From positions 71,705,638-71,769,637 of the forward strand of contig CM043699.1 in the NCBI GenBank assembly GCA_023935145.1: a stretch of DNA of 64,000 nucleotides, read 5' to 3'. The translations under genes and the position numbers were made by a program. The notes below the pieces were generated by a model. That model saw only the letters and a list, made by a program, of their open reading frames with translations, was not told where the DNA came from and made no database searches. Source of the stretch: Bretschneidera sinensis. Lineage: Eukaryota; Streptophyta; Magnoliopsida; Brassicales; Akaniaceae. Below, one piece after another: positions 33,954 through 44,647 of the stretch (positions within the stretch are counted from its first letter, which is position 1; each line of letters starts with the position of its first letter).

Positions 33954-35030
33954 ATGGCAGATGGTTTAAGATCAAAAGCTAACATGGGAGAATTCTCTTG
34001 GGATAAGCTTGGGAAGTTTATCTGAGAAAAAGTTATTGCAACAATCAAACCTCTTCAATAAGAGATTGATAATCTCAAACTACAGCAAACCAAAGATGTG
34101 TCTTTATCACATTCAACTTTGGATTCAGATCAAGAAATGCCATAAGATTCTGCCCAGCTACCTCAACTTAGGAACCTAAAGTTGGAACTACCAAGATTCA
34201 AAGAAGACGACCCCACAAATTGGCTTTTTCAAGCTAAACTATTCTTTTTCTTCTCCCACATTCATGAACAACAAAAACTTTCATTGACTTCGTTTCACCT
34301 GGAAGGACCAGCAATAATTGGTTTCAATGGACACAACACAACAAGATGATCAAATCTTGGCCCTAGTTTAACAAAGCACTACAGGCAAAGTTTGGTCCTT
34401 CTGTTTTTGAGGAACCTTAAAGGGCATTAACCAAGCTCCTTCAAGATAGCACTGTTCTTGATTAACAAAACAAGTTTGAAGCACTTTCTAGCTGAGTGAA
34501 TGGTCTTTTTGACCAATTCTTGATGAACTGTTTCATCTAAGGCCTCAAGCCTTACATCAAAAGAGAGGTGGTGGCCTATAAACCTTAAACTTCCATGATT
34601 CAATATGCTTAGCAAGGCTGCATGAAGTTAGATGGAGTGAGGTGAGAAACTCTTCAAAACCATGGCAATCAAGAATTCACAACAAGAATCAAGATACGGG
34701 CCAAGGAAGCACTGACCTATCTTGGAATCCTGCCCTAACATCAATTAAGCCTCTAGCACCACCACAAACTCTGAGATTCTCAACCAAGAGGCTCTCTCCA
34801 TAGGAAATGCAAACAAGAAGAGAGAAAAGTCTTTGTTCAATTGTGAAGAGACCTTTCACCCTGGACATATATGCAAAGCAAAAAGCTTCATGTTACTTCT
34901 TGAACGTACTGAGCAAGAAGATCAAGAACTAAAGTTTTACAATCCTTTTGCTCCAAAAGATGACCAAGTTCCAGAGATCTTTCTACATGCCCTTATTGGC
35001 CAAAGAACACCCTAGACACTCATGCTCACA
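33954..35030 (+). pseudogene. H gag
   Basis: An ATG at 33954, 26 bp after the LTR, opens MADGLRSKANMGEFSWDKL. The frame, cut by several stops, continues LKLELPRFKEDDPTNWLFQA and SFHLEGPA, then ALQAKFGPSVFEEP, the gypsy gag core. At 34833-35015 the zinc-binding part CEETFHPGHICKAKSFML survives in another frame. Stops in the gag core include several TAG/TAA codons at usual Gln or Trp positions. Confidence 0.82.
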
Positions 35031-35640
35031 AGAACACTCATTTTCAAATCTTGATTGATGGAGGTAGTACTCACAATTTTATTCAACAAAGGATTGTTCT
35101 CTTTCAGAATTTTCCCACTACTCTTTCTCCTCATTTTAAAGTTTAGGTTAGCAATGATGAACACCTAACTTGTATGAGAATATGTGAGCAGATCTCAATA
35201 TTTATCCAAGGCTTTATGTGTATAGCAGATTTCTATGTCATATCACTGCAAGAGGCATACCTGTTCTTAAGAGTAGAATAGCTGCAAGAATTAGGACCTG
35301 CCACCATTGACTATAACATACTAACCATGGATTTTTGTTGAAAAGGAATCACTGTGCACTTATAGGGATATAAAGAGGTAACAACCCAACCAATCTCTTT
35401 TAGTTCACTTACTTAATTGTCCAAACATGCTAGCCTAGTCTCTTTTTCATTTTGATGCCTATGAATATGGAACATGATGTAGTACCTAGCTTACATTTTG
35501 TTAATAGTAGTGATAATCTTGAAATAACTACTTTACTGCAAGAGTTTCAACCTGCCTTTGCTAAACCCACACATTACTACCACATAGAACCACTGACCAT
35601 TACATAAACTTAAAACCTAACTCTAAACCTGTCAATGTTA
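35031..35640 (+). pseudogene. H protease
   Basis: The active-site segment ILIDGGSTHNFIQQRI is at about 35047-35095. D-G-G for D-S/T-G is frequent in this gypsy group, so it may have been functional. DFYVISLQEAYLFLRVE, then LGPATIDYNILTMDF is the C-terminal part of the domain. A stop-containing linker reaches the RT entry near 35640 (YRYPHFQKKK). Confidence 0.78.
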
Positions 35641-36378
35641 GATCCTATAGATACCCTCATTTTCAAAAAAAAAAATAGTAGAAATAGAGAAACTGGTCAG
35701 CACCATATTGGAAGATAGAGTGATTCAAACAAGCACTAGCCCATATAGTTCACCTATTTTGCTAGTCAAGAAAAAAAATGGAACCTAGAGATTTTGTGTG
35801 GATTTTAAAGCCTTGAATACTATCACAGTAAAGGACAAATTTCCCATCCCCACTATAAATGAACTAATGGATGAACTACATAGTGCCATTTTATATTCAA
35901 GACACGATCTTAGGGCTGGCTATCACCAAATCAAAATGAGAGAAGAAGACATTCCAAAGACTGCCTTTAGAACACACCAAGGTCACTATAACTTCCTAGT
36001 GATGCCCTTTCATTTGACAAATACACCTGCAACATTCTAAGCCACCATGAACTAACTATTCACTCCATTCTTGAGGAGATTTGTGATAATCTTCTTTGAT
36101 GATATTTTGGTATATAGTAGTTGCATCAAAAACATGTCCATCATTTGAGACAAGTCATGTAATCCTTCCAGGACCATAACCTCTTTACTAAGAAAGCAAG
36201 TGTTAGTTTGCTAAGCATTTTATAGATTACTTGGGGTATATCATACATGCTATGGTTGATTGGCTTGAACCTGTAAACCCTAAATAGTTGAGAGGATTCA
36301 TGGGTTTAACAGGCTACTATAGAAGGTTTGTGAAGAATTATGCTAGCATTACTAATCCTTTGACTAATCTATTAAAGA
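35641..36378 (+). pseudogene. H reverse transcriptase
   Basis: IVEIEKLVSTILEDRVIQ, then SPYSSPILLVKKKNGT and [20 protein letters not shown] enter the polymerase. Catalytic Asp occurs in [15 protein letters not shown] and in FFDDILVYSS (FFDD at about 36092-36103). Downstream, [18 protein letters not shown] is the connection. Stops interrupt before RFCVDFK, after TNTPATF and elsewhere, and the region 36140-36290 is shifted between frames. Confidence 0.87.
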
Positions 36379-36915
36379 ATGATGTTTTTTCAGTGGACAT
36401 CACCAGCCCATACTAGCTTTATGAAATTAAAACAAGCAATGACTTATACCCCAGTCCTTAGCCTTCCAGATGTAACAAGACCATTTACATTGGAGACTGA
36501 TGCTAGTGGATCTGGCATTAGAGCTGTCTTGTTACAACCCCCTCACCCCATAGCATTTTATAGCATAAAAATAAGCCCAGGAATGCAAAACAATTATGCC
36601 TACATCAGGGAACTTTGTGTTATTACCTCTGCAGTTAAGAAATTGAGACAATATCTTCTTAGTGGAAAATTTTATATCAAGACTGGTCATAGAAGCTTAA
36701 AATACTTGATGGATCACGCAATTCAGACACCTAAGCAAAAGCAGTACCTTACAAAACTCTTAGGATACTCTTATGATATCCTCTACAACCTTAGAAAAGA
36801 AACTGTAGTGGTTGATGCCTTGTCAAGGCTGCACACTGATCTGGAAAGAAGTTCTTATTTAGCATTTTCCATGCCAATATTTCAATTCTTGGATGATCTC
36901 AGAATTGAACACTAA
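36379..36915 (+). pseudogene. H RNase H
   Basis: An open frame of 178 codons. LETDASGSGIRAVLLQPPHP has the first catalytic Asp, YIRELCVITSAVKKLRQYLL the Glu. KTGHRSLKYL shows Gly where the third Asp is needed, and VVDALSRL carries the last. The residue loss alone would disable it. The frame opens into integrase after TAA at 36913-36915. Confidence 0.87.
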
Positions 36916-38215
36916 AAGGATCCTCATATTCAAGAACTCCAACAAGCTTGCACCACAACCCCTCAACAAAATAAAGATAGGACAGTAAAGGAAGGAATCT
37001 TGTACTACTAAGATAAATTTTTTAAAGGTAATAGGTCCAACCTTAAGCAAGTATTCTTTAGAGAATGCAACTCCACACCTAGTGGTGGCTATGCTGGAAT
37101 CTTGAGGACTTTCATAAGACTTTCTGCTAGTTTTCTTTGGAAATGAATAAGGAAGGATGTCACAGACTTTGTCTCCAAATGTCTTATCTATTAATAAGTA
37201 AAAGCATTGAAGATCAACTCTTATGGTTTACTACAACCATTGCTAATTCTAGAGCAAGTTTGGGAGGACATCTCCATGGATTTCATTACTCACCTATCAT
37301 CTTCTCAAGGTTCATAGTAATATATGTAGTGGTAGATAAACTGAGCAAGTGTGCACATTTTGCACCTTTTTATCCCAACTTTACTGCCACCAAAGTAGTC
37401 TCAATATTTATGCACGCTGTGTACAAACTTCAAGGCTATCCTAACTCCATTGTAAGTGATGAAGCCTTGTCTTCACCAACTAGTTTTGGAGGGAACTATT
37501 CAGGTTGCAAGCAACTGAGTTAAAGATGAGCACCTCCTACCATCCTCAAATAGATGGGTAAATTAAAATAGTAAACAAATGCCTAGAACAGTAGTTGAGA
37601 TCCTTTATTGCAGACTTTCCCATACTAAGTACCACTACAATAGTAGTTTCCCTTACTGATTGGGAATAAATCATTTTAAACTAGTATATTGCAGAAATCC
37701 TCCCAACATTCCCTCCTAGTGCAGAAGATCATCTTCTATTGAGGCAGTATATCACACCCTTAACTTTAGAAAGGATGTGCTACACCAAGTAAAAAAACCA
37801 CTTGCTTAGAGCCCAGCAAAGGATAAAGCAATAAGAGGATAAACATAAGACTAACTTATAGTTTAAAGAAGGTGATTTAGTGATCCTCAAACTGTAACCC
37901 TACAGGCAACACTCAACTGCTGTGAAGACCTCCCAAAAACTGAGTAGAAAGTATTATGGCCCATCTCTAGTTCTGGAAAAAGTAGGCCATGTTGCATATA
38001 AGCTCCAACTTCCTTATGGTTGTAAACTATATCTTGTATTCTATATCTTCCTCCTTAAATCATTCCATTGCATAGCTCAACCAGCCTCTTCATTACTTAC
38101 AAATTGTTCACCTCATTCCCAATCTATCATCCAATTGCTATCTTGGGTGAAAGAACCATATTCCAAAAGGGGTAGTCGACAAAACAATATTTGATTCAGT
38201 AGGAGACATTATCAT
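36916..38215 (+). pseudogene. H integrase
   Basis: Pieces in order: a damaged zinc-binding part (36916-37200), the core (37137-37523) with VVVDKLSKCAHFAPFYP and IVSDEALSSPTSF (second Asp), then STSYHPQIDG near 37530 with a stop and Lys where the catalytic Glu is expected. The C-terminal part (37922-38194) has SRKYYGPSLVLEKVGHVAYK and KLYLVFYIFLLKS. Region 37530-37920 is stop-rich but collinear. After 38215, CTTGAGGACAAGGTGCC and GAGGGCAG lie before the LTR as polypurine-like sequence. Confidence 0.83.
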
Positions 38216-38309
38216 TAGAAGAAGAATCTTGGGAGAATGCTTTTACCATCAACCAATACTTGCTTTCTCTCTACCTTGAGGACAAGGTGCCTATTCATGA
38301 GGGCAGTAT

Positions 38310-38757
38310 TGCTATAACAAGACAGTTGAGGGACAAAAGAAGGTAAAAAAAGCTAAAAGCTTTTAGCCTTACCAGTAAAGTTAAAAGAGTTACCAATGAG
38401 GCTATCAAAGGTGGTAAAGGCTCTTTGGGCAGTGAGCTCACTCACTTAAGAAGACTAGAAGGAGTAAGGGGATCTCAGATGGTAAAGAGGCAACAACAAC
38501 AAAAATATGTTAGGGTGTTAGAAAAGTTAGTTATAAGGTGTCTTGATTTCATGTATGCACCTTCACTGCACCTTTATATGTACTGCTAGTATAAGAGCAC
38601 TAAATAAAGGCTAGCTTATACAGATTGTAGGGAATAATGAAATAAGAAGCAACTTATGGAGTTTTTCTTGTACTTTGAAAAAGATGCAAATCATTTTTCC
38701 ATCATCAAAACAGAACTTAGTTCTTTCTTTCCTTTCATCCACACAACTTCTATAGCA
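38310..38757 (+). repeat. H 3' LTR
   Basis: TGCTATAACAAGACA to TTCTATAGCA, direct repeat of 33444-33927. From 38469 on it is also the first part of the 3.1-kb duplication that recurs at 47217; the copy there ends at 47505. It is followed by the TATGA target duplication and family F sequence. Confidence 0.9.
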
Positions 38758-40200
38758 TATGATTTTAAAAACTGGCTTGGAAAGTAGCAATAATTCTCAT
38801 TTGGTCTCAATAGAGCAAGAGACAATGGTGTTTGTAGTATGCTCTGGAAGTTTGGATAATGCATCAACTGCTTCATTATCTTTTCCAGGTCTATAGACAA
38901 TGTCATACTTAAATCCTAATAGCTTCCCTAGATAGTGGTGTTGTTTAGGTGTTTAAACAACCTAATTCATCAAATTCTTCAGGGTTTTAAGATCTATCCT
39001 GATTATGAATTTTCTCCCCAGCAAATATTGTCCCTATTTCATGATTGCTTATGTCATGGCATAGAGTTCTCTGATATATGTTGACACAAAACTCATTATG
39101 TGGTCCAACTTCATACAAGAGAAAGCTAGTGGATGTCTTTCTTGAGCTAGCACAGCTCTTATGTCTATATTAGACGTGTTTATCTCCACTTTTAGTTAAG
39201 GCTAGGACTGGTAATTATGTCATGGCAGTCTTTAATTCCTAAAAGGAAGGTTGTGTAGCCTCAGTCCAAATGGAAAGTTTATTTCTTCAAAATGTTAGTT
39301 AAATGTGCAGCTACTATTGAATAATGTTGCACAAATTTTCTAAAGTATCCTGTTAGCCTTGAGTAGCCTCTAAGGTGTTTCAAGGTTGTTGGAACTAACC
39401 ATTCCAACATTGTTTAGATCTTCTTTTGATATGGCCGCACACTTAGTGAAGAAACCATACGGCCCAAGTATTGAATGGTTTCTTTATAGAGCTTACATTT
39501 GTTTCTTTTAGCATATAGCTTATTGGTACTTAGGCATTGGAGCACTTATTTAAGATGAATTATGTGATCTTTTAATGAAGGACTGTAGATTAGAATATCA
39601 TCAAAGAAAACTGTTAGAAATTTTCTTAAGAAGGGTTTGGAGATCAGATTCATTGTGGCTTGAAATATAGATGGGGCATTGGTCAAGTCAAATGGCATAA
39701 CAATAAATTCCTAGTGCCCTTGATATGTTCTGAATGTTATCTTAGAAATGTCCTCTTCATACATTCTTATCCAATGTAACTGGACCTTAAGTCCAGCTTA
39801 AAGATTACCTTAGCACCATGGAGCTCATTTAGCAACTCATCAATTGTATATATTAGGAACCAATCTTTAATAGTTACTACATTCAGGGACCTATAGTTAA
39901 AAAAAAAAAAAAATTCTCCATGACCAAACTTTTTCTTCACTAACTGAATTAGAGATGAGAAAGAGATTTGAATGTCCTTGATGGTGCCACTTAGTAGCAT
40001 TTCTTGCACCAACATTTGAATCTCACTCTTTTTAGAAGTTTGGATATTTGTAAGGCTTAACATTAATAGGTTGTGCACTAGGTAATAGGTGTATGTGGTG
40101 ATTGAGTGGTCTGGAGGGTGGTAAGTGGGTTTGTTCTTGAAAAACAACTTAAAAGCCTTATAAGATTTCTATAACTCCTTTATCAAGGACTTCCATATCT
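38758..40200 (-). pseudogene. Family F (F2) RNase H and RT remnants, left duplicate
   Basis: Minus strand. RNase H end near 38800-38915 reads KYDIVYRPGKDNEAVDALSK in its true frame. The RT part, 39767-40147, has KTSKKSEIQMLVQEMLLSG and VVTIKDWFLIYTIDELLNEL followed by FKLDLRSSYIG. Between them (38916-39766), connection and palm sequence with FFDD-like wording (plus-strand ATCATCAAAGAAAA near 39598) is full of stops. An A tract near 39899-39914 interrupts RT. The same region repeats at 47506-48900. Confidence 0.75.
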
Positions 40201-41572
40201 GCCTCTTGGTCCTTATCGTCAATCTACAAATGATAGTGAGAGACAATGCTCTCATATGTTACTAACTTCTTTAGCTGATTAGTTAGTAATGGGGCAAGGT
40301 TTAAGTATGATTCACCTTGGAGGTGGATTTGATGCCCTTCCCATGAGAAGTTCATGGTTAACTCCTTATAGTTAGTGAGCACTAGCCTAAGTCTCTCTAA
40401 CCATTATATTCCTAGTACAATGTATGCTCTTTGGATTTGGACCAAATAGCAAATATTGTTATAGCAATGATAGTTTCCATTTCCCGCATAGACTTTAAAC
40501 AAATTAGAGGGTGACACAAAGAGGCCTAGCCTTGTAATGACATCTTTTTGTATAAAATTTTTGGTGCTGCCACTATCAACCAGGACTTACAAAGGAAATT
40601 TTCCATGTGTTCCAATTATTCTAAGAGTTTTAGGACTCGTTTGGCCAGCTAAGGCATTCATACTAGTTTAGGATAATAGGCTAGAGTCTTCTTCTTCTAA
40701 GTGTTATGCAGATAACGAATATTTATAAAAAAAATAGTTCCTAAATCATCTTCTTGACCTCCTATTAGTTTCAAGAATTTACTTTTGCACTTATGGCCAT
40801 CATATTACTTCTCATCACAATTATAACAAAGACCATTTTCTTTTCTAACATTGAAGTCAATTGGACTTAATTTCTTATGGTAACAAGTTTTGTTTGGCTG
40901 TTTGGTATAGGTTTTAAATACTAGACTTACTTGCATTTTTTAAAAGGAGTTTATTTAGGTTGAAAGAAAAAAGGGTTCTTGAAGTTACCTTGGAAGTTGT
41001 TGGAAGGTGGAGGAGTGTTCTAGTGTCTTCTTGGGTTATTTCTGAGCACAAAATATTTTCCCTCTTGCAATCTTGCAACAACTATAGCTTATCCTATAGA
41101 AGATAGTTGAATCAGCAACAGCTCTCTCTTCATGTTAGGTTTGAGACCCAAGAAGAATAGGCTAATCAGGAATGACTTAGATAAGGCTTGAACCTTTATA
41201 CCAAGTGACTCAAACTAAGTATGGTACTTGAAAGAAAAAAGTTTTTTGTTATTGCTTGGCCAATACTCCATTTGGATCTTCATAAGTAGAAGGTCCAAAC
41301 CTCAACATTAGTGGCTTAAGAAAAGGCAAGAATGTATTAAAACTCCCTTTTCTATCAATTGATATCAAGCTAAAGGTGGTCCTTCCATGTGAAAAGAAGA
41401 TATAGTGATTCTTTGATCAAAAGGAGTATGATGATACTCAGAGAATTGTTCAGCCTTAAACTCCCAGCCTTGCACATCTGTTCCATCTTGGAAACTCCAA
41501 TCTGTATGGAAGAAATGGAATAGAAGATGTGTATTCTCCTGGAAGTAATTGTGTTGTTCCTTTTCGTGTGTC
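40201..41572 (-). pseudogene. Family F (F2) gag and protease remnants, left duplicate
   Basis: No long frame survives. In minus-strand order, gag core wording LMLRFGPSTYEDPNGVLAK is near 41280-41330. The zinc-binding and protease parts follow near 40800 and 40380-40680, recognisable by comparison with family F at 59200-60485. Many stops in all frames show old decay. The 5' part of gag is cut off by E at 41573 and is found only beside the right duplicate. Confidence 0.65.
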
Positions 41573-41706
41573 TTTTAGACCCTTAACTTATATTTGTTAT
41601 GCTCTTAGTTAGTATTATTTTACTCTATTTTACGTTTTTCTTGTGTTTTGTGTGTTTTTACAGCTTTGTGGAGAAAGTGCAGCATTTCAGGTTGATTTGA
41701 AGCTTC

Positions 41707-41925
41707 TGGAGACATTGCGCTCGATCGCAACAGACATGCGATCGAGCGCACCTGCCTTTGAACGAGCGCAAGGTCAACATCCCACATCGAAATATTTGAA
41801 GATCAGTGCATCTGCGATCGATCGCAGCAGACATGCGATCGAGCGCACATGAGATCGTGCGCACAAGACATGCGATCGATCGTACCTGCGATCGATCGCA
41901 CCACACTGCGATCGAGCGCACACGG
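41707..41925 (+). repeat. CG-rich palindromic repeats upstream of E TATA box
   Basis: About eight variants of GCGATCGAGCGCA or GCGATCGATCGC (a perfect 12-bp palindrome) lie in both orientations, in an otherwise AT-rich LTR. They sit 50-270 bp upstream of the TATA box (CTATATAAAC, 41975-41984), in U3. The 3' LTR has the same cluster at 46117-46339 with one more unit. Placement suggests an enhancer-like or methylation-sensitive array. Confidence 0.8.
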
Positions 41926-41974
41926 GCCTGTATCCCACATCGTTTCTGCAACCTGTTTTACTCCGGGTCTTCCC

Positions 41975-41984
41975 CTATATAAAC
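41975..41984 (+). promoter_or_regulatory. Putative TATA box of E 5' LTR
   Basis: CTATATAAAC, preceded by C-rich CTTCCC and followed by CACCATTTGGC. The same element is in the 3' LTR at 46391-46400. It would drive rightward transcription through the open frame. Confidence 0.7.
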
Positions 41985-42806
41985 ACCATTTGGCTTCATA
42001 ATCCAGTGTACAATTCCTGAGCCACTTTGGTGTTTACCGGTGGATGTCCGCTAGCATTCTGGTGGATCCCGAAGGCATTGCTACCACGAGGGGAAGCGCC
42101 GCCCGTCAGCGAGTGGAATTTCTCCCATGTAAAGTTTTTTATTTATTTCTTTATATTCAGTTGTTTTAGTTTAAATGTTTAGCACTTGTTATTATAGTTT
42201 TATAGTTATGAGTGGCTAGACTCTTCAGCTAAGGTTGAAGATGAAGCCCCGCCGTTGTTTGGCGTAGTAGTTCAGATTTGCTTGTACAAATCTGACAATT
42301 TTTTAGTATAAATGTTCTGTCAATTATTTGAGTTAATCTTATAATTGATTGAGTTTAAATTGTCTGTTGGATTTTCTTTGTGTTTCATCTGATGGATACA
42401 TTGAATGCTTTTCGATTAAATTGGATTCCCTTTGTGATTTGTTAAGAGCGGATACATCGGGTGCTTTTGGTTTAGTTGGGATATTCTTTGTTTTTTGTCT
42501 TATAGTTGGATTCATTGAATGTTTTGATAGGCTATATTTTTAGAACATGTATGCTTAACTTCGGTGGGGTAGATTCGGAAACCTTAGTGCTTTTAATTAT
42601 TAGTTTTTTTAAATCAACTTAGTTTAGTTTTAATTTGTTTTCTAAAATATCATTCACAATTTGGAACTAGGTTAAAATAGAGTTAGTTTAGATTAAATTA
42701 TATTTTCACAACGCAATTCCCTGTGGATTCGACCTCGCACTTGCACAACGCTATATTGCAAACGACTCGTGCGCTTGCGAGTAATTTAAAACTCACAACA
42801 AGTTTT

Positions 42807-42824
42807 TGGCGCCGTTGCCGGGGA
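42807..42824 (+). promoter_or_regulatory. E primer-binding site
   Basis: TGGCGCCGTTGCCGGGGA, six bases inside the 5' LTR. From memory it complements the last 18 bases, CCA included, of plant tRNA-Asp, the usual Athila primer. It is undamaged, unlike the sites at 16182 and 61657. Confidence 0.88.
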
Positions 42825-42890
42825 GTTGTTTGGTTTGTGAAAATTTTTGGTCTAAAATGATTTTATTTTTCTACTAGTTAGTTATCTTTT

Positions 42891-42894
<4 letters not shown>

Positions 42895-42923
<29 letters not shown>
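42895..42923 (+). repeat. A29 tract just before the E start codon
   Basis: Twenty-nine A residues end two bases before the ATG at 42926. The complete gag start expected here is absent, so the tract marks or lies near the internal deletion joint between leader and mid-gag. Confidence 0.9.
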
Positions 42924-42925
<2 letters not shown>

Positions 42926-42927
<2 letters not shown>

Positions 42928-44647
42928 GTGGATGAATCCAGCGCCGGTTTCACAGTCTTTAGAGGACGCCTTCAAGGATTTCATTAAAATGACCGGCCCG
43001 TCCCTCAATGCTGCCAACACTTTCAATGTTGAAAACTGTTCCATCTGTGCTAGTCCCATGCATCTAGCACAGAATTGCCCATCAATGCCGGCTTGTGCCG
43101 AGTATCCTATGGAACAAATGAATGCTTTCAATGACTGTTGTTGGCAATCAAATGGATCTTGCTCCGAAACATACAATCCAAGGTGGTGGGACCACTCTAA
43201 TTTTTCATGGGAGCAGAACCAACCAATGAATCAGGGAGGAGCCCCTTACCATGCTCACAATCAATACACTCCCGAATTTCCTCCACCAATTCCAAATTAT
43301 GGTCACTCAGCTTATCCAGCACCATCACCCGCTCACCAAGCTCCCATTCAAGCGCCAGTGTCGGTTTCACAGTCATTGGAGGACGCTCTCAATGACTTCA
43401 TGAAAGCGACTAGCCAATCTATGAGTGAAGTGATGAGTGCAACAATAGAAAACACCCAAGCGATTGCCACACTAGAGAGTCAAATTAATCAGATCGCAAG
43501 TTACGTGGGTGAAGGCGAGGAAGGAGAGTTCCCCAGTCAATCTGAGCCTAACCCAAAGGAACAGTTTGCGGTGGGAAATTCTTCAACTCCAATGCATTGG
43601 CAGGAACAAGTGCAATCAACTGTCCCATACTTGTCTGGGAGACAAGTGGACAATCAAGTGGAAGAGAACCCTGCTATGCACCAAGGGCAAGAGAGTGGCA
43701 ACAATGAGAAGAGAGATGCTGAGCCATCTACAGCCACTCGTATTATTAAGGATCTCTCTAGGTCGTTTTTACCTAAAGCGCCTTACCCTGAGAGACTACA
43801 AGTGCCCAAGAAAGAAGGGAAGTCTGAGGACATTATGGAGGCATGCTTTGCTCAGTTTGAAGAGGATTTGGATTTAGATAAGTTACTTGAGCAAGCAAAT
43901 ACTATTGTGGAGTCTGCTCCTCGAGAGAGTAGTAGGACAGAGGAGACTATGGATGAATCCCGTATTGAGGATCCCTTGGAGGCATGCTTTGCTCACTTTG
44001 GAGAGGACTTGGGCTTAGATAAGTTACTTAATGAAGTAAATGTCATTTTGGAGTCTGATCCTAGAGAAAGCAATAAGACGGAGGAGACCGCCGCACCTGA
44101 CACCCCCAAGAAGGAACTTAAGCCTTTACTAGATAATCTTAAGTATAAGTTCCCAGGTCCAGCAGATTCTTTGCCTATAATCATAGCTTTAGATTTGGAT
44201 GATGCTCCAGAGGAGAAATTATTGGACGTATTAAGAGAGCATAAGGAAGCTATAGGCTGGACTATTGAGGATGTCAAGGGAATCAACTCCTCATTGGTAA
44301 TACACACGATACAGTTAGCGGAGAATGCCAAGCCATCGAGGGAGCCACAAAGAAGGCTCAACCCTGCTATGCAAGAGGTTGTGAGGGCAGAAGATATTAA
44401 GCTGTTAGAGGCAGGGATCATTTATCCCATCTCTGATAGCAAGTGGGTGAGCCAGATTCCAATCATGCCCAAACGTGCTGAATTTACGGTAGTAAATAAA
44501 GACAACGAGTTGGTTCCAACTCGAGTGCAGTCAAGATGGAGAAAGTGTCTAGACTACCGTAAATTGAATGCTGCCACTAGGCCTGATCATTTTCCATTCC
44601 CATTTATTGATCAGATGGTGGAGAGTTTAGTTGGGCCTGTTTACTAA
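42926..44647 (+). CDS. E gag-pol deletion fusion, uninterrupted 573 codons
   Basis: The first ATG after the A tract opens a frame with no stop for 573 codons. Residues 1-30 (PVSQSLEDAFKDFIKMTG) recur at about 148-170 as SVSQSLEDALNDFMKA. A zinc knuckle CSICASPMHLAQNC (about 38-51) fits CX2CX4HX4C. A Pro/Gln-rich middle follows. Two tandem acidic repeats (about 300-395; core EACFAQFEEDLDLDKLL, then EACFAHFGEDLGLDKLL) precede the Athila linker (REPQRRLNPAMQEVV) and RT fingers (CLDYRKLNAATRPDHFPFPF), ending in VESLVGPVY. No protease or polymerase site exists. It may bind RNA as a gag-like protein. Protein expression is unproven. Confidence 0.85.

Larger units (their letters stand above)
33444..38757 (+). 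mobile_element. Gypsy element H, plus strand, complete structure
   Basis: Two LTRs (33444-33927, 38310-38757) with ends TGCT...TAGCA flank primer site, gag, protease, RT (FFDD), RNase H and integrase. It inserted in family F between integrase and RNase H parts: flanks are TATAA (33439-33443) and TATGA (38758-38762), a 5-bp target duplication with one change. H uses nearly the same primer site as F (TGGTGCTTGCATTG), and its gag and pol resemble F, so it is a relative. Stops occur throughout. Confidence 0.9.
38469..41576. repeat. 3.1-kb direct duplication, left copy
   Basis: Nearly identical to 47217-50324. The differences I found are few: a T/TT-type indel near 40030, A-tract length near 39910, one extra C next to it, and substitutions near 40590 and 41504. 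The copy starts inside the H 3' LTR and ends inside family F gag, where element E begins. So it crosses an element boundary and is a DNA-level duplication, not a transposon unit. Confidence 0.93.
41573..42800 (+). repeat. E 5' LTR, missing first 23 bp
   Basis: Matches 45950-47216 from its 24th base. Besides the missing end and a 16-bp indel near 41752, I saw two base differences (near 42104 and 42660). It ends CTCACAACA at 42800. Length arithmetic agrees exactly: 1228 + 23 + 16 = 1267. The missing TG terminus means the left joint is not a normal insertion end. Confidence 0.93.

Noticed and set aside
38691..38906. 71-codon minus-strand frame found identically again at 47439-47654
   Set aside because: It is out of frame with the true RNase H end of family F. 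The identity comes from the 3.1-kb duplication, not selection.
41658..41951. Arg/Cys-rich frame over the CG-rich cluster, also at 46020-46367
   Set aside because: It reads the palindromic U3 repeats on the strand opposite to transcription; the frame is a repeat artefact.
42349..42543. 64-codon frame present in both E LTRs (again at 46765-46959)
   Set aside because: Identity reflects LTR identity. It is Cys/Phe-rich, without motif, and lies in the R/U5 part.
42807..42824. tRNA gene fragment
   Set aside because: Only 18 bases complementary to a tRNA 3' end including CCA, at the LTR edge: a primer-binding site.
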